Counted from the stretch's first letter, positions 17,035-26,082 are shown. The stretch: 64,000 bases of DNA from Lachnospiraceae bacterium (GCA_014799465.1 JAAVHZ010000052.1:19155-83154); one strand, 5' to 3'. Notes: generated by a model from the letters alone, not told the origin. A program made the numbers and translations.

Positions 17035-17940
17035 TTATGAAACAGTGTAATTTCTGTTATCTTCCGGATTCCAGCCTTCTACAGAAACAACTATTCCATA
17101 ATCCTTAATATCTTTTTGTAATAAATAATCCTTCTTATCTAAATAGAAAAATTTTAGAAGTTTGCTTTTTGAAGTTACAGGGATGTTTTCAGGTGACGAT
17201 AACAGGCCGCCCAGCCATCTTCCGTTGCAATCTGCCCTTACAGTTACTATATTTCCTGTAATAAAACCCTTTATATCCTCCACCAGCTCATCCCAGTCAT
17301 CTTCATAATAATGGCTGTGCCAATTACAAAAATACAAGGTAAATTCATCATCCCATGAAATATATATATGTTCATCATAATATGGATTCCGGATTTTTAT
17401 TTCTCTTTCTTCTGTATAATATATTTCAAGCTGATATTCTTTTAAATCTTCTGTAAGAATCGGAATATACTTTTCCAACTTTACTTCATTTACAGTATCT
17501 ACCAGCACCGCTACTTCACTACATCCTGACAGATTTTCATGTGTAGGTTCTATATAGTGATATCCGTCACGTACTTCATACAATCTTATATTGCCTGTCC
17601 TGCTGTCCTTATCAACAGAAACAACCAAATCAAACACTGTCTCCGGATATTTTTCTTCAATCTGCTGCTTTAATCCCAAATAAGCAGAAATTATTTTTTT
17701 CTCTAACATTTCGCAACTGTCATCCGTAAAAAACAGTTCATTCCCTTGCCATTCCAAATCTGTTAAATCCTTGCCATATTCTGTCACATTATCTACATGT
17801 ATTCCACAGAAATTTTCTAAAACCCAAAAGTAATTTCCATCCAGTGTTTTCATTTTTTTAATATTAACAGAACAATCGGGTTGAACTCCACACCTGTATA
17901 CTCTTGTAATCAGCCGCTCCATTATAAAATTGCATTCCAT
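17035..17940 (-). CDS. Hypothetical acidic protein
   Basis: This is a 301-residue soluble protein, rich in Asp, Glu, Tyr and Trp, without signal peptide, membrane segment or recognised motif. The second half contains HIYISWDDEFTLYFCNWHSHYYEDDWDEL, a pattern of aromatic and acidic residues seen in several uncharacterised proteins of Firmicutes that resemble immunity or polymorphic-toxin-associated proteins. I cannot assign a family. AAAGGAG lies 11 bases before the ATG. It has its own terminator and no operon partner. Confidence 0.55.
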   Translation of the reverse strand: MECNFIMERLITRVYRCGVQPDCSVNIKKMKTLDGNYFWVLENFCGIHVDNVTEYGKDLTDLEWQGNELFFTDDSCEMLEKKIISAYLGLKQQIEEKYPETVFDLVVSVDKDSRTGNIRLYEVRDGYHYIEPTHENLSGCSEVAVLVDTVNEVKLEKYIPILTEDLKEYQLEIYYTEEREIKIRNPYYDEHIYISWDDEFTLYFCNWHSHYYEDDWDELVEDIKGFITGNIVTVRADCNGRWLGGLLSSPENIPVTSKSKLLKFFYLDKKDYLLQKDIKDYGIVVSVEGWNPEDNRNYTVS

Positions 17941-17993
17941 ATGACATTTTCTCCTTTATGTTATTCGCTCATTATAAAATCAATTCAAATTCA

Positions 17994-18182
17994 TCAGTCA
18001 TCTCTCTTAGCACATGTTAAGTCAATCTCATCAATCAAAAATTCCACTCTAATATGCTTTTTAAATGTAGTTTTGAGAGCAACACGATTGTCCCATCTTG
18101 TTTTTCTTTGCCCAAACCAGTCACATATAAATTTAGATGTAAAAAAATACAACTGAAGCTGCCGCTGATTTTTTACATATAA
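17994..18182 (-). pseudogene. Relict reading frame without start codon
   Basis: An uninterrupted frame of about 62 residues continues in phase right after the TAA of the AlbA-type gene at 18183. It contains FFTSKFICDWFGQRKTRWDN and has protein-like composition, but there is no ATG start or ribosome binding site. It may be the tail of a once longer protein, or the residue of another gene. I do not recognise the family. The remaining bases to 17941 show nothing else. Confidence 0.35.
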
Positions 18183-19514
18183 TTATTGAATGACAATCCA
18201 ACTCCCATCACGCTTTGAACCAATTCTTTCTATGACTTTTTTATTCTGCAAAGAAATAAATGCACGTTCTATGGTTCTTTTTGTCACGCCTATCTTTGCA
18301 GCCAATTCATCAGAAGTATATTCCGAATCTTCTATTAGCAAAGAAACAACTTTCTTTTCAGTTTTGTTCAAACCGACATTCAAACCGACATTTAAACCGA
18401 CATTTTCAGTTTTTAACTTATTCAAAACTTCTTCATCAAATGGAATTGTACAACGGATATAGTTATCTTCTATTTCAAAAACTTCTTCTCCATACTTATT
18501 TACAATGGTTGGAATCCCATGTCCGGTATGTTCGGTTAATCCTATGCTGAGAAAAATTCTCATTAGTGTTGCATTTCTTGGTTTACTGATTCCTTCAAAG
18601 AATTGCTCTTTTGTCATACTACTTGGCAGACCACCATGAGATAAAATTTCCAAACAATTGTCAAACATTGAAATTTGTGGTTCTGTAATTGTCCAGTCAT
18701 TATGAACCAAGGCGTTTAATATTGCTTCATTGACACAATCAAAATCAAATAAATAAGTATCTTTTCTTGGTCTAACTGTTGTATCAGAAATACAGATGTT
18801 TTCTGCTTGAAGTCGATTTTTGATTTTATCATAAGAAGTGATAATGCACCTATATCCATAATCACTTCGTTCAGAAATCGCCGATTTATCTTTTCCCTTA
18901 AACTTAACAAATATCAAAGGAACATTATTTCTATCTGCTAATAATTCAGCTAAAAGATTGTAATCACCATTTTGATTTCTTAAATTTAAGTTTGCTTCAA
19001 AAGTTTTATCATCTAAGTGATAATCTTTTTCACTATAATAAATCTTCAATTCTTTAAATGATAAATCCAATTGACTTGCTCTCTTTTTTAACATATATTC
19101 TGAATCAATAAATTTACTTTCGTATCTAACTCGAATCTGTTCAGTTGTCATTTCTCTGCAAGTCGTTCCAACCCTTATTGAACAGCCGGCAGATGAAAAG
19201 CCATATTTCTTCTTACAATAAATATGTTTAATTCCCTTTGATACATTAACAATAATCAATGTTTTTCCATCCTCAAATCGGATTTCCGAACTCACTTCAT
19301 CTTGTGGGTTGGGTTCAATTTGCGTAGTTATAATATCAGATATTTTCTTAAAGGTTTCATCAATTTTATCAACACCGACAACCGTTCCATCATCTTTAAC
19401 ACCGACGACAATTGTGCCACCAGAAGCATTTAAAAATGAAACAATTTCTTTGCAGATAACATCCGTATATTTTTCTTTCAACTCCAAAGATTCTGATTCA
19501 ATATATTTTGGCAT
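18183..19514 (-). CDS. AlbA_2/Schlafen-type ATP-binding transcriptional regulator
   Basis: The protein has 443 residues. Residues 5-125 match the AlbA_2 (Schlafen-like) domain (ESLELKEKY..., FLNASGGTIVVGVKDDGTVVG). Residues 240-345 resemble the HATPase_c_4 region (NEAILNALVHNDW, GLTEHTGHGIPTIV). The C-terminus is a winged helix (SDELAAKIGVTKRTIERAFISLQNKKVIERIG). Between them is NVGLNVGLNVGL, encoded by three 12-base repeats. The promoter is excellent, and its TGTCGGT repeats match those in the gene, suggesting autoregulation. The family is known as predicted regulators; a defence role for some relatives is speculative. Confidence 0.85.
   Translation of the reverse strand: MPKYIESESLELKEKYTDVICKEIVSFLNASGGTIVVGVKDDGTVVGVDKIDETFKKISDIITTQIEPNPQDEVSSEIRFEDGKTLIIVNVSKGIKHIYCKKKYGFSSAGCSIRVGTTCREMTTEQIRVRYESKFIDSEYMLKKRASQLDLSFKELKIYYSEKDYHLDDKTFEANLNLRNQNGDYNLLAELLADRNNVPLIFVKFKGKDKSAISERSDYGYRCIITSYDKIKNRLQAENICISDTTVRPRKDTYLFDFDCVNEAILNALVHNDWTITEPQISMFDNCLEILSHGGLPSSMTKEQFFEGISKPRNATLMRIFLSIGLTEHTGHGIPTIVNKYGEEVFEIEDNYIRCTIPFDEEVLNKLKTENVGLNVGLNVGLNKTEKKVVSLLIEDSEYTSDELAAKIGVTKRTIERAFISLQNKKVIERIGSKRDGSWIVIQ
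18372..18402 (-). repeat. Three in-gene TGTCGGT repeats (12-base period)
   Basis: The motif TGTCGGT occurs at 18372-18378, 18384-18390 and 18396-18402 on the - strand and encodes the NVGL repeats. The same heptamer occurs three times in the gene's promoter. Confidence 0.85.
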
Positions 19515-19534
19515 TTCACATCACCTCAATTTGT

Positions 19535-19588
19535 ATTATATATAGTATACCGACAAAAGTCAATTATATACCGACATTCAAACCGACA
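19535..19588 (-). promoter_or_regulatory. Promoter of the AlbA-type gene with TGTCGGT repeats
   Basis: TTGACT (19558-19563) and TATAAT (19535-19540) are exactly 17 bases apart. The heptamer TGTCGGT occurs at 19549-19555 (in the spacer), 19570-19576 and 19582-19588, the last two 12 bases apart, as in the coding repeats. Confidence 0.85.
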
Positions 19589-19650
19589 TTTTTCTATCAT
19601 TTCACCAAAACAACATCATCCTCGTTATCTATCTTTACTGCAATAGGAAT

Positions 19651-20814
19651 TTATTTTGTATGAAGTTTGGAAAGCAACACCACACATTCTACATTTTCCG
19701 TCATCGGAAACATATCCACAAGTACTGCCCTATCCATCTTATATCCATGCTTGGTAAAATAACCCAAATCCCTTGCAAGAGTCTCTGGTTCACAAGATAT
19801 ATATACAACCTTATCCGGCTTCATTGACACTACAGAATCCATAAATTCCACCGTACTTCCCGAACGTGGCGGATCCATAAACACAACATTACACCTGTTT
19901 CCTTCTTCCGCCAGACCCGACATAAATTTTCCAGCATCTGCATTAATAAATTTAACATTACCAACACTGTTCTGTTTCTTATTAATAATTGCATCCTTTA
20001 CGGCATCATCATTAAGTTCCACACCGATTACACTTTTAACATGTTCTGCAACAACAAGGCTGATAGTACCTATGCCACAGTAGGCATCTATTACCTCTTC
20101 GCTTTCGTTTAAATCTGCAAATTCCACAGCTTTATTATATAATATCTCCGTCTGTACCGAATTCACCTGATAAAAAGACTTTGGTGATATTCTGAACTTT
20201 TTACCACACAAAATATCCTCAATATATCCCCGACCATACAATACCTGCTGCCTTTCTCCAAGAATCATACTTGTTCTTTTATCATTAATATTCTGGACAA
20301 TCGTAGTAATTTCCGGATGTTTACTGCGTAATACCTTAATAAAATTATTTTTAGATGGAAATATAGGTGTACCCGTTACCAGAACCACCATAATCTGTCC
20401 GGTAGAATGTGCCGTGCGTATTAAAACATGCCTTAAAAATCCATAACCGGTATCTTCATCATAAGTTTTTAATTTAAACGATTTCAAAAGGCTTCTTATT
20501 GTTACAATAATATCATCTGCCTTTTGATTTTCCAGATAACATGAATCAATGTTTATAACCCTGTGGCTTCCCTCTTCATAAATACCGGATATTGCATTTC
20601 CCTTTCTGTCATGGTCAAATGCTGCATGCACCTTATTTCTGTAATAATAAGGATTATCCATACCAATTATCTTTTCTACCCTGCCATATTTTGATAAAAG
20701 CGAAGATACTCTTTTCTGCTTTTTTTGAAGCTGTTCTGAATATGGTATTGGTAAAAGTTTACATCCGCCGCATTTCTTCTGCACAGGACATATTTTCTTA
20801 TTACTTTCAGACAT
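19651..20814 (-). CDS. rlmD: 23S rRNA (uracil-5-)-methyltransferase RlmD/RlmCD-type
   Basis: This 387-residue TrmA-family enzyme methylates a uracil of 23S rRNA at C5 with SAM. It carries the iron-sulfur motif CPVQKKCGGC (residues 9-18), SAM-binding DAYCGIGTISLVVAEH, DPPRSGSTVEF and the catalytic cysteine in YISCEPETLARD. The usual N-terminal TRAM domain is missing, so it is of the short form. An in-frame GTG at 20823 exists, but GGAG lies 8 bases before the ATG at 20814. Related enzymes may act at U747 as well, so RlmCD is an alternative name. It is 25 bases downstream of the AGCS gene. Confidence 0.87.
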   Translation of the reverse strand: MSESNKKICPVQKKCGGCKLLPIPYSEQLQKKQKRVSSLLSKYGRVEKIIGMDNPYYYRNKVHAAFDHDRKGNAISGIYEEGSHRVINIDSCYLENQKADDIIVTIRSLLKSFKLKTYDEDTGYGFLRHVLIRTAHSTGQIMVVLVTGTPIFPSKNNFIKVLRSKHPEITTIVQNINDKRTSMILGERQQVLYGRGYIEDILCGKKFRISPKSFYQVNSVQTEILYNKAVEFADLNESEEVIDAYCGIGTISLVVAEHVKSVIGVELNDDAVKDAIINKKQNSVGNVKFINADAGKFMSGLAEEGNRCNVVFMDPPRSGSTVEFMDSVVSMKPDKVVYISCEPETLARDLGYFTKHGYKMDRAVLVDMFPMTENVECVVLLSKLHTK

Positions 20815-20839
20815 AACTTCCACTCCAATCTTTCTTTTG

Positions 20840-22480
20840 TTATCTTTTTATCACCTTCTGAAAATCTATCATATCTTTTGATATTTCTTTACTAAGTAAC
20901 AGAAGACATATAAGGTTCGGTACTGCCATCAGTGCATTTGCTATATCAGAAAAACTCCACACAATATCAATTGCCGTAGTGGCACCTGCATATACCATTA
21001 CTGCAAATACTATTCTGTATGCTAAATTGTACTTAGAAGTTCCAAACAGATATTCAAATGCTTTTTCCCCATTATATTCCCAGCCGAGAATTGTAGAAAA
21101 TGCGAACAGTACTACACCAATACTGACAATACATCCGCCAGTCTTTCCAAGAACCGTTTCAAACGCTGCTATTGTCAATGCTGAACCAATCAAAACTGTT
21201 TCTTTTGTACATATATTATTTTCATTAAATGTATATACATTACCCTCTTCATCATGCCATCCGCCTTTTAATGTATTAAGTGAGCCTGGCGAAATGTTTT
21301 CATTTCCAAAAGGTTTCAAAATTAAAGTATCTTTCTTATTGTTTAATGTTAATGTTTCTCTTCCATAATCTGCCACAACATCATAGTACTTATCCATAGA
21401 CGAATCTTCTATATTAATCTCTATTCTATTATTATCATACTTATATGTACCATTCTGTACTTCCCTTGCCCCCAGCATTCCTGAACCGGCAATACAAAGA
21501 CCTGTAACTGTACAGACCACTATTGTATCCCAGAATGTTCCTGTCATATTTATATATCCCTGCTTTACCGGACTGTCAGTTACCGCTGCCGCTGCAGAAA
21601 TAGCTGCCGAGCCCATGCCTGCCTCATTGGAAAAGCATCCTCTTGCCACACCGAAACGCATACTTCTTGTCATTGATGCAACTATGGTTCCCAGTGTTCC
21701 TCCTGTTACTGCTTTTATGCTGAATGCCATCTTTAATATTTGTAATATGCCATAAGGCAGATTTTCTATATTTCCAATAATAACAATAATTGCCGATACA
21801 ACATAGAACACTGCCATTAGCGGAACAACCACCTGTGAAACTTTTGAAATAGATTTTATTCCACCTACTATAATTATAAGTGTCAATAACATAATTACCA
21901 GTCCGGTTATCCAAAATGGAACTGAAAACGTCACATTTAATGCTGTGGATATAGAATTACCCTGTGTAAGATTTCCAATTCCAAATGATGCCATTACTGC
22001 GAACAATGCAAACATCCATCCAAGTATACTTCCTGCCTTTTTATTTTTTAATGCCTTTTTCATGGTGTACATCGGTCCGCCCGACATTTCACCAGACTCA
22101 TTAACCTCACGATACTTAATTGATAACATACATTCACTAAATTTTGATGTCATTCCAAATAGTGCCGAAATCCACATCCATACCAGTGCACCCGGACCTC
22201 CTGATACCATAGCAGTCGCCACACCTACTATATTTCCTGTTCCTATGGTAGCCGCAAGTGCTGTTGTAAGAGCTGAAAATGCTGAAATGTCACCACTGCC
22301 TTTTTCTGTTTTTCTGGATTCTTTACTTAATGTTATCTTTAATGCATACCAAAGATTTCTCCACGCAAGGCATCGTGTACGTATGGTAAGAAATACACCT
22401 GTTCCTACCAGTAATATTAACATTGCAGGTCCCCAGACAAATTCATCTATAGATTTTAATATTTCACCTAATGTTTCCAT
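20840..22480 (-). CDS. AGCS-family sodium:alanine/amino-acid symporter with an inserted domain
   Basis: This 546-residue membrane protein is of the alanine/glycine:cation symporter family. Family motifs are ATIGTGNIVGVATA, KYREVNESGEMSGGPMYTM and ARGCFSNEAGMGSAA. The family is usually near 450-480 residues; here about 88 hydrophilic residues (about 341-428) are inserted between two membrane helices. The inserted stretch (GGWHDEEGNVYTFNEN) resembles a small extracytoplasmic beta domain. GAAGGAGGG precedes the ATG. It follows the ClC gene by 12 bases and precedes rlmD by 25. Transport of alanine or glycine with sodium is inferred from the family. Confidence 0.92.
   Translation of the reverse strand: METLGEILKSIDEFVWGPAMLILLVGTGVFLTIRTRCLAWRNLWYALKITLSKESRKTEKGSGDISAFSALTTALAATIGTGNIVGVATAMVSGGPGALVWMWISALFGMTSKFSECMLSIKYREVNESGEMSGGPMYTMKKALKNKKAGSILGWMFALFAVMASFGIGNLTQGNSISTALNVTFSVPFWITGLVIMLLTLIIIVGGIKSISKVSQVVVPLMAVFYVVSAIIVIIGNIENLPYGILQILKMAFSIKAVTGGTLGTIVASMTRSMRFGVARGCFSNEAGMGSAAISAAAAVTDSPVKQGYINMTGTFWDTIVVCTVTGLCIAGSGMLGAREVQNGTYKYDNNRIEINIEDSSMDKYYDVVADYGRETLTLNNKKDTLILKPFGNENISPGSLNTLKGGWHDEEGNVYTFNENNICTKETVLIGSALTIAAFETVLGKTGGCIVSIGVVLFAFSTILGWEYNGEKAFEYLFGTSKYNLAYRIVFAVMVYAGATTAIDIVWSFSDIANALMAVPNLICLLLLSKEISKDMIDFQKVIKR
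21197..21460 (-). other. Hydrophilic insertion in the AGCS symporter
   Basis: This segment encodes roughly residues 341-428, an acidic, Asn-rich stretch without a hydrophobic helix, placed between family-conserved helices that end GSGMLGARE and begin VLIGSALTIAAFETV. It keeps the reading frame. Boundaries are approximate. Confidence 0.6.
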
Positions 22481-22492
22481 CTTTCCCTCCTT

Positions 22493-23752
22493 CTATGTTG
22501 TTTTTTTATTCACATACATTGCTTTATATTTTGAATATACAATAGTCTGGTCATGATATAATCCATAATATCCTGATAACAGATAACTTACTGATACTGC
22601 AATCATAAAATATGCCGCTCCTTTATATCCAAACAATTCAAAGCTGATTAAAAGGGATGTTATCGGACAATTAGTTACACCACAAAACAATGCCGTCATG
22701 CCTATCGCTGCACAAAGTGATGGCGATATACCAAGAATATGCCCCGCAATACATCCAAATGCTGCACCTATACAGAAAGATGGGACTATCTCTCCTCCTT
22801 TAAATCCTGCTTCTAAAGTAAGTGCCGTAAACAGCATTTTAAACAAAAATGAAAATGGAGCTGCCTTTCCATTTATAGCACGTTCAATAATAGGAATACC
22901 GGCACCAAGATAGTCATCCGTTCCAAGAAGCAATGTAAGACCAATTATAATAATACCTGCTACTATTATTCTGATATATTGATTCTCAAAATACTTTCTG
23001 TACAAATCTCCAATACCATGAAGCATCATGCAAAACAATACACTTATGGCAGCACATGCCATTGCGATAATAATGATTTTAACAATGTTTACTGTATTCA
23101 TATCAGGTATACTTACAATCTTAAAACTTTCCGGGCTGATTCCCATTGTAGATGCAAAATTCGATGCAATTATTGCTGAAAATACGCATGGAACCAGTGC
23201 AGCATAATACATTACTCCAACACTGACTACTTCCATTGAAAAAATGGCGGCTGCCATAGGCGTACCAAATAATGCCGAAAAAGCTGCACTCATTCCACAC
23301 ATTATGACAACATGCTGGTCCTGTTCATCCATTTTAAATACTGTTGCTATTCTGCTTCCTATACTTCCACCCAACTGCAATGCTGCACCTTCACGCCCTG
23401 CTGAGCCTCCGAACATATGTGTTATAACTGTAGATACAAATATAAGTGGTGCCATTTTAAATGGAAGCTTTGTTTCAGAATGAATTGTTGACAATACAAG
23501 ATTAGTTCCTTTGTTATTAGAATAATTAAATAATTTATACATAAATACAATAAAGCATCCTGCTAATGGCAGTAAAAATTTAATATATCCATGATTCCCC
23601 CTGAATTCCGTTACCCATGTAATACAAAACGCAAACATGATGCTAAACATACCCACTACTACACCTGTAATTATAGCTATGCATACCCACTTCAAAAAAG
23701 TCTTTATATTTTTAAAAATCCTGTCTCCATAGTATTTAACCGTTTTTAACAT
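22493..23752 (-). CDS. ClC-family chloride channel/transporter
   Basis: This 419-residue membrane protein has the ClC signatures: GSAGREGAALQLGG (gating Glu in GREG), GAGIPIIERA and GGEIVPSFCIGAAFG. It lacks the cytoplasmic CBS domains of larger ClC proteins, as in the EriC/YadQ short group. The GREGP position reads GREGA. GAGG lies upstream of the ATG. It is the first gene of a ClC-AGCS-RlmD string. Anion or fluoride transport cannot be separated by sequence alone. Confidence 0.9.
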   Translation of the reverse strand: MLKTVKYYGDRIFKNIKTFLKWVCIAIITGVVVGMFSIMFAFCITWVTEFRGNHGYIKFLLPLAGCFIVFMYKLFNYSNNKGTNLVLSTIHSETKLPFKMAPLIFVSTVITHMFGGSAGREGAALQLGGSIGSRIATVFKMDEQDQHVVIMCGMSAAFSALFGTPMAAAIFSMEVVSVGVMYYAALVPCVFSAIIASNFASTMGISPESFKIVSIPDMNTVNIVKIIIIAMACAAISVLFCMMLHGIGDLYRKYFENQYIRIIVAGIIIIGLTLLLGTDDYLGAGIPIIERAINGKAAPFSFLFKMLFTALTLEAGFKGGEIVPSFCIGAAFGCIAGHILGISPSLCAAIGMTALFCGVTNCPITSLLISFELFGYKGAAYFMIAVSVSYLLSGYYGLYHDQTIVYSKYKAMYVNKKTT

Positions 23753-23784
23753 TTTTTCTTCCTCTTTTTATAATTCAAGACAAA

Positions 23785-23820
23785 ACAACACCATAATATG
23801 CACAAAAGCAAATTATGGTG
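23785..23820 (-). terminator. Hairpin between zinc-ribbon gene and ClC gene
   Basis: CACCATAAT / ATTATGGTG arms (9 bases, 23789-23797 and 23812-23820) precede GTTTTG on the - strand. It lies just past the stop at 23843 and is a moderate terminator for that gene. Confidence 0.6.
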
Positions 23821-23842
23821 CTGCTGCAAATTTTTATGTAAA

Positions 23843-24499
23843 TTATGCCCCTAACTCGTCTAACTTTTCTCTGATTTCTTTAATCTTAGTCTCTGAATAG
23901 TTCTTACGTTTAAGTCCTTCACCTAAAAATTTGTTCTTATTCTCTTCATATATTACCTCGAATTCCTTAAGTTCAGCCTTGAGTTCTTCAATTCTGCTGT
24001 TTTTCTTTTCAAACTCGGCAAGCTCTGCTGCTGTCATACCATCTGTCTCTGCATTATTGTTTTTACTTTCAACAGTTGATGACCCCTCTATATCGGTAGT
24101 TCCAATTTCTGATTCCTGTGATGATGCTCTACTTACAAATATAGGTTCTGAATATACCAGATCTATAGGTTGAGGTTCTGTAACACTTTCTGGCTGAAAA
24201 GCAATATCAGAAACATTTTCAACAGTAACAGCCGGTGTTGGTTCTGGTACTGGTGTCGGCTCCGGTGCCGGTATTGGTTGTGGTATTGGTTCTGGTATTG
24301 GTTGTGGCGCCGGTTCTGATGTAAAAGTTACTCTTTCAGACTGCTCTTTAGTTTCTGCATCATTTCCGTTTATTCCTGATACTTTTTTCATTAATCTTGC
24401 TTTTGGATGTTTTATTCCGCAATAATCACAGACAGCAAATTCACCGCTTACATCCATTGTTAATCTTTTTCCGCATATGTCGCACTGCATTGATGCCAT
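23843..24499 (-). CDS. Zinc-ribbon protein with Pro-rich linker and coiled coil
   Basis: The protein has 218 residues. The N-terminal zinc ribbon reads CDICGKRL...CDYCGIKH (residues 5-28). A Pro/Glu-rich repeat follows (PEPIPQPIPAPEPTPVPEPTP, about 70-90), then a Ser/Thr/Asn-rich acidic stretch and a basic coiled coil at 155-217. No membrane segment. GGAGG lies 9 bases before the ATG. The neighbouring gene at 24526 encodes only a close copy of the zinc ribbon, so this looks like a duplicated ribbon with an added tail. Function unknown; the Pro repeat is DNA-repetitive and may vary in length. Confidence 0.75.
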   Translation of the reverse strand: MASMQCDICGKRLTMDVSGEFAVCDYCGIKHPKARLMKKVSGINGNDAETKEQSERVTFTSEPAPQPIPEPIPQPIPAPEPTPVPEPTPAVTVENVSDIAFQPESVTEPQPIDLVYSEPIFVSRASSQESEIGTTDIEGSSTVESKNNNAETDGMTAAELAEFEKKNSRIEELKAELKEFEVIYEENKNKFLGEGLKRKNYSETKIKEIREKLDELGA

Positions 24500-24525
24500 A
24501 TTGTTATTCCTCCTTTTTAACCCTT

Positions 24526-24699
24526 TTAATTAAATAAATTGTCATTATTGTGACCTGTTGTATCGCCATCAACTTCAGCAAGCTTAATTTTAAGCCTTTC
24601 GGTAGTATGATTCATACCACAAAATTCACATGTTGCAAATTCACCGTTAACATCCATAGTCATACTTCCACCGCAAATATCACATTTTAATAATGCCAT
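24526..24699 (-). CDS. Small zinc-ribbon protein
   Basis: This 57-residue protein is a single ribbon CDICGGSM...CEFCGMNH with a short polar tail. It is clearly paralogous to the N-terminus of the protein at 23843-24499 (both CDICG-x2-MTMDV-x-GEFA). GGAGG lies 8 bases before the ATG at 24699; an upstream ATG at 24714 overlaps that site and is rejected. The two genes are 26 bases apart and probably cotranscribed. Zinc binding is inferred from the four cysteines; role unknown. Confidence 0.75.
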   Translation of the reverse strand: MALLKCDICGGSMTMDVNGEFATCEFCGMNHTTERLKIKLAEVDGDTTGHNNDNLFN

Positions 24700-24825
24700 A
24701 TAAAATACCTCCATTGTAGAATTAATATACTTCTATTTTACATCTTTAACAGATTAAATTCAACAAGTTTTTCTCTGATATTATGTAATTTTTATACTTA
24801 TTGCACATATATCTTAATATAAGCA

Positions 24826-25482
24826 TCAGATTGATAAAATTATATCAGATATATCCCTAACAGTCTCTGCTATATAGTCGGCTCCTGCATCCTCAAGTTC
24901 CTTCCGCTCTCCATAACCATACAATACTCCCATAGAAGCAATTCCATTTTCTTTTGCACCATAGATGTCATTTTCCCTGTCTCCAACCATCAACACTTTA
25001 CATTTATATTCTGTCAGCCCCATTGTCTCCAATGTATACCTTATTACATCTGATTTGGCAGTTCTTGAACTATCCATGGTTGCTCCGCATATTTTATCAA
25101 AAAACTCTGAAAATCCCAGCTTATCCGCAATAGGAACTGCATACTCCTCTGGTTTTGAAGTTGCCACTGCCAGAACCTTTCCCGAATTCTTTAACCTTTT
25201 AACTGTATCAATAAAGCCGTCATACACTTGATTTTCAAACATACCCCTTTCCGAAAAATATTCCCTGTAAAACCTGACTGCCTGTTCTGCTTCCTTTTCA
25301 TTCATTTCGTAGAAATTCATAAACGAATCCATAAGCGGCGGACCTACAAACCTTCTTAAAACTGATTCATCATTTATCCCAATATTCATTTTATTTAATG
25401 CATATTTAACTGAATTAATTATACCCGTTCCCGACTCTGTTATAGTCCCATCCAAATCAAATAATATATATTCATATGTCAT
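24826..25482 (-). CDS. HAD-family phosphatase, phosphoglycolate phosphatase-like
   Basis: This 218-residue haloacid-dehalogenase hydrolase has motif I DLDGTITESG (nucleophile D9, acid D11), motif II VATSKP, a lysine KPEEYAVP and motif IV GDRENDIYGA. The cap domain sits between motifs I and II, as in phosphoglycolate and pyrophosphate phosphatases of the Gph/PpaX group. The start overlaps the end of the acetyltransferase gene by 11 bases. Substrate is uncertain. Confidence 0.88.
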   Translation of the reverse strand: MTYEYILFDLDGTITESGTGIINSVKYALNKMNIGINDESVLRRFVGPPLMDSFMNFYEMNEKEAEQAVRFYREYFSERGMFENQVYDGFIDTVKRLKNSGKVLAVATSKPEEYAVPIADKLGFSEFFDKICGATMDSSRTAKSDVIRYTLETMGLTEYKCKVLMVGDRENDIYGAKENGIASMGVLYGYGERKELEDAGADYIAETVRDISDIILSI

Positions 25483-26068
25483 TTTTATTTATCTCCATTC
25501 GTACTTCTTCATCCGTAATTGTCCGCAGGACTTTGCAAGGATTTCCTACAGCTACCACATTATCAGGAATATCTTTTGTTACTACGCTTCCGCTGCCTAT
25601 CACCACATTATTTCCTATGGTAACTCCCGGCATAACACGCACTCCTCCTCCAATCCATACATTATTTCCCACGGTAATCGGATATGCATACTCTAATCCC
25701 TTGTTTCTTCTTTCTACATCTATAGGATGACCTGCCGTATAAAACCCACAATCCGGTGCAACAAATACATTATCACCAAACTTCACTTTCGCCGCATCTA
25801 AAATCACAAGATTATGGTTTGCATAAAAGTTCTCTCCAATTTCAATATTATAACCGTAATCACACCAGAAAGGTGTCTGAATCAGGAAATTCTTTCCGGT
25901 ATGGCAAAATAGCTGACGTATTATTTGTTCTTTTTCTTTTACCTTAGACGGTCTAAGTGAATTATACTCAAAACATTTATCTTTACAGTCCATTAATTCC
26001 TTTCCCAATTCCTCATCATAATTTGCATCATAAATCATTCCTGCATCACGCTTTTCTTTTTCTGTCAT
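25472..26068 (-). CDS. Maltose/galactoside O-acetyltransferase-type LbH protein
   Basis: This 198-residue enzyme has an N-terminal Mac domain (DANYDEELGKELMDCKDKC) and a left-handed beta helix of hexapeptide repeats, with catalytic His in GFYTAGHPID and the typical end TKDIPDNVVAVGNPCKVLR. It transfers acetyl from acetyl-CoA to a sugar hydroxyl in the Maa/NodL/LacA group. An upstream ATG at 26080 lies before GGAGG, which directs initiation at 26068. It sits between an unknown gene (14-base gap) and a HAD phosphatase (overlap), so all three may be one operon. Confidence 0.9.
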   Translation of the reverse strand: MTEKEKRDAGMIYDANYDEELGKELMDCKDKCFEYNSLRPSKVKEKEQIIRQLFCHTGKNFLIQTPFWCDYGYNIEIGENFYANHNLVILDAAKVKFGDNVFVAPDCGFYTAGHPIDVERRNKGLEYAYPITVGNNVWIGGGVRVMPGVTIGNNVVIGSGSVVTKDIPDNVVAVGNPCKVLRTITDEEVRMEINKNDI

Positions 26069-26082
26069 ATTAACCTCCATTC

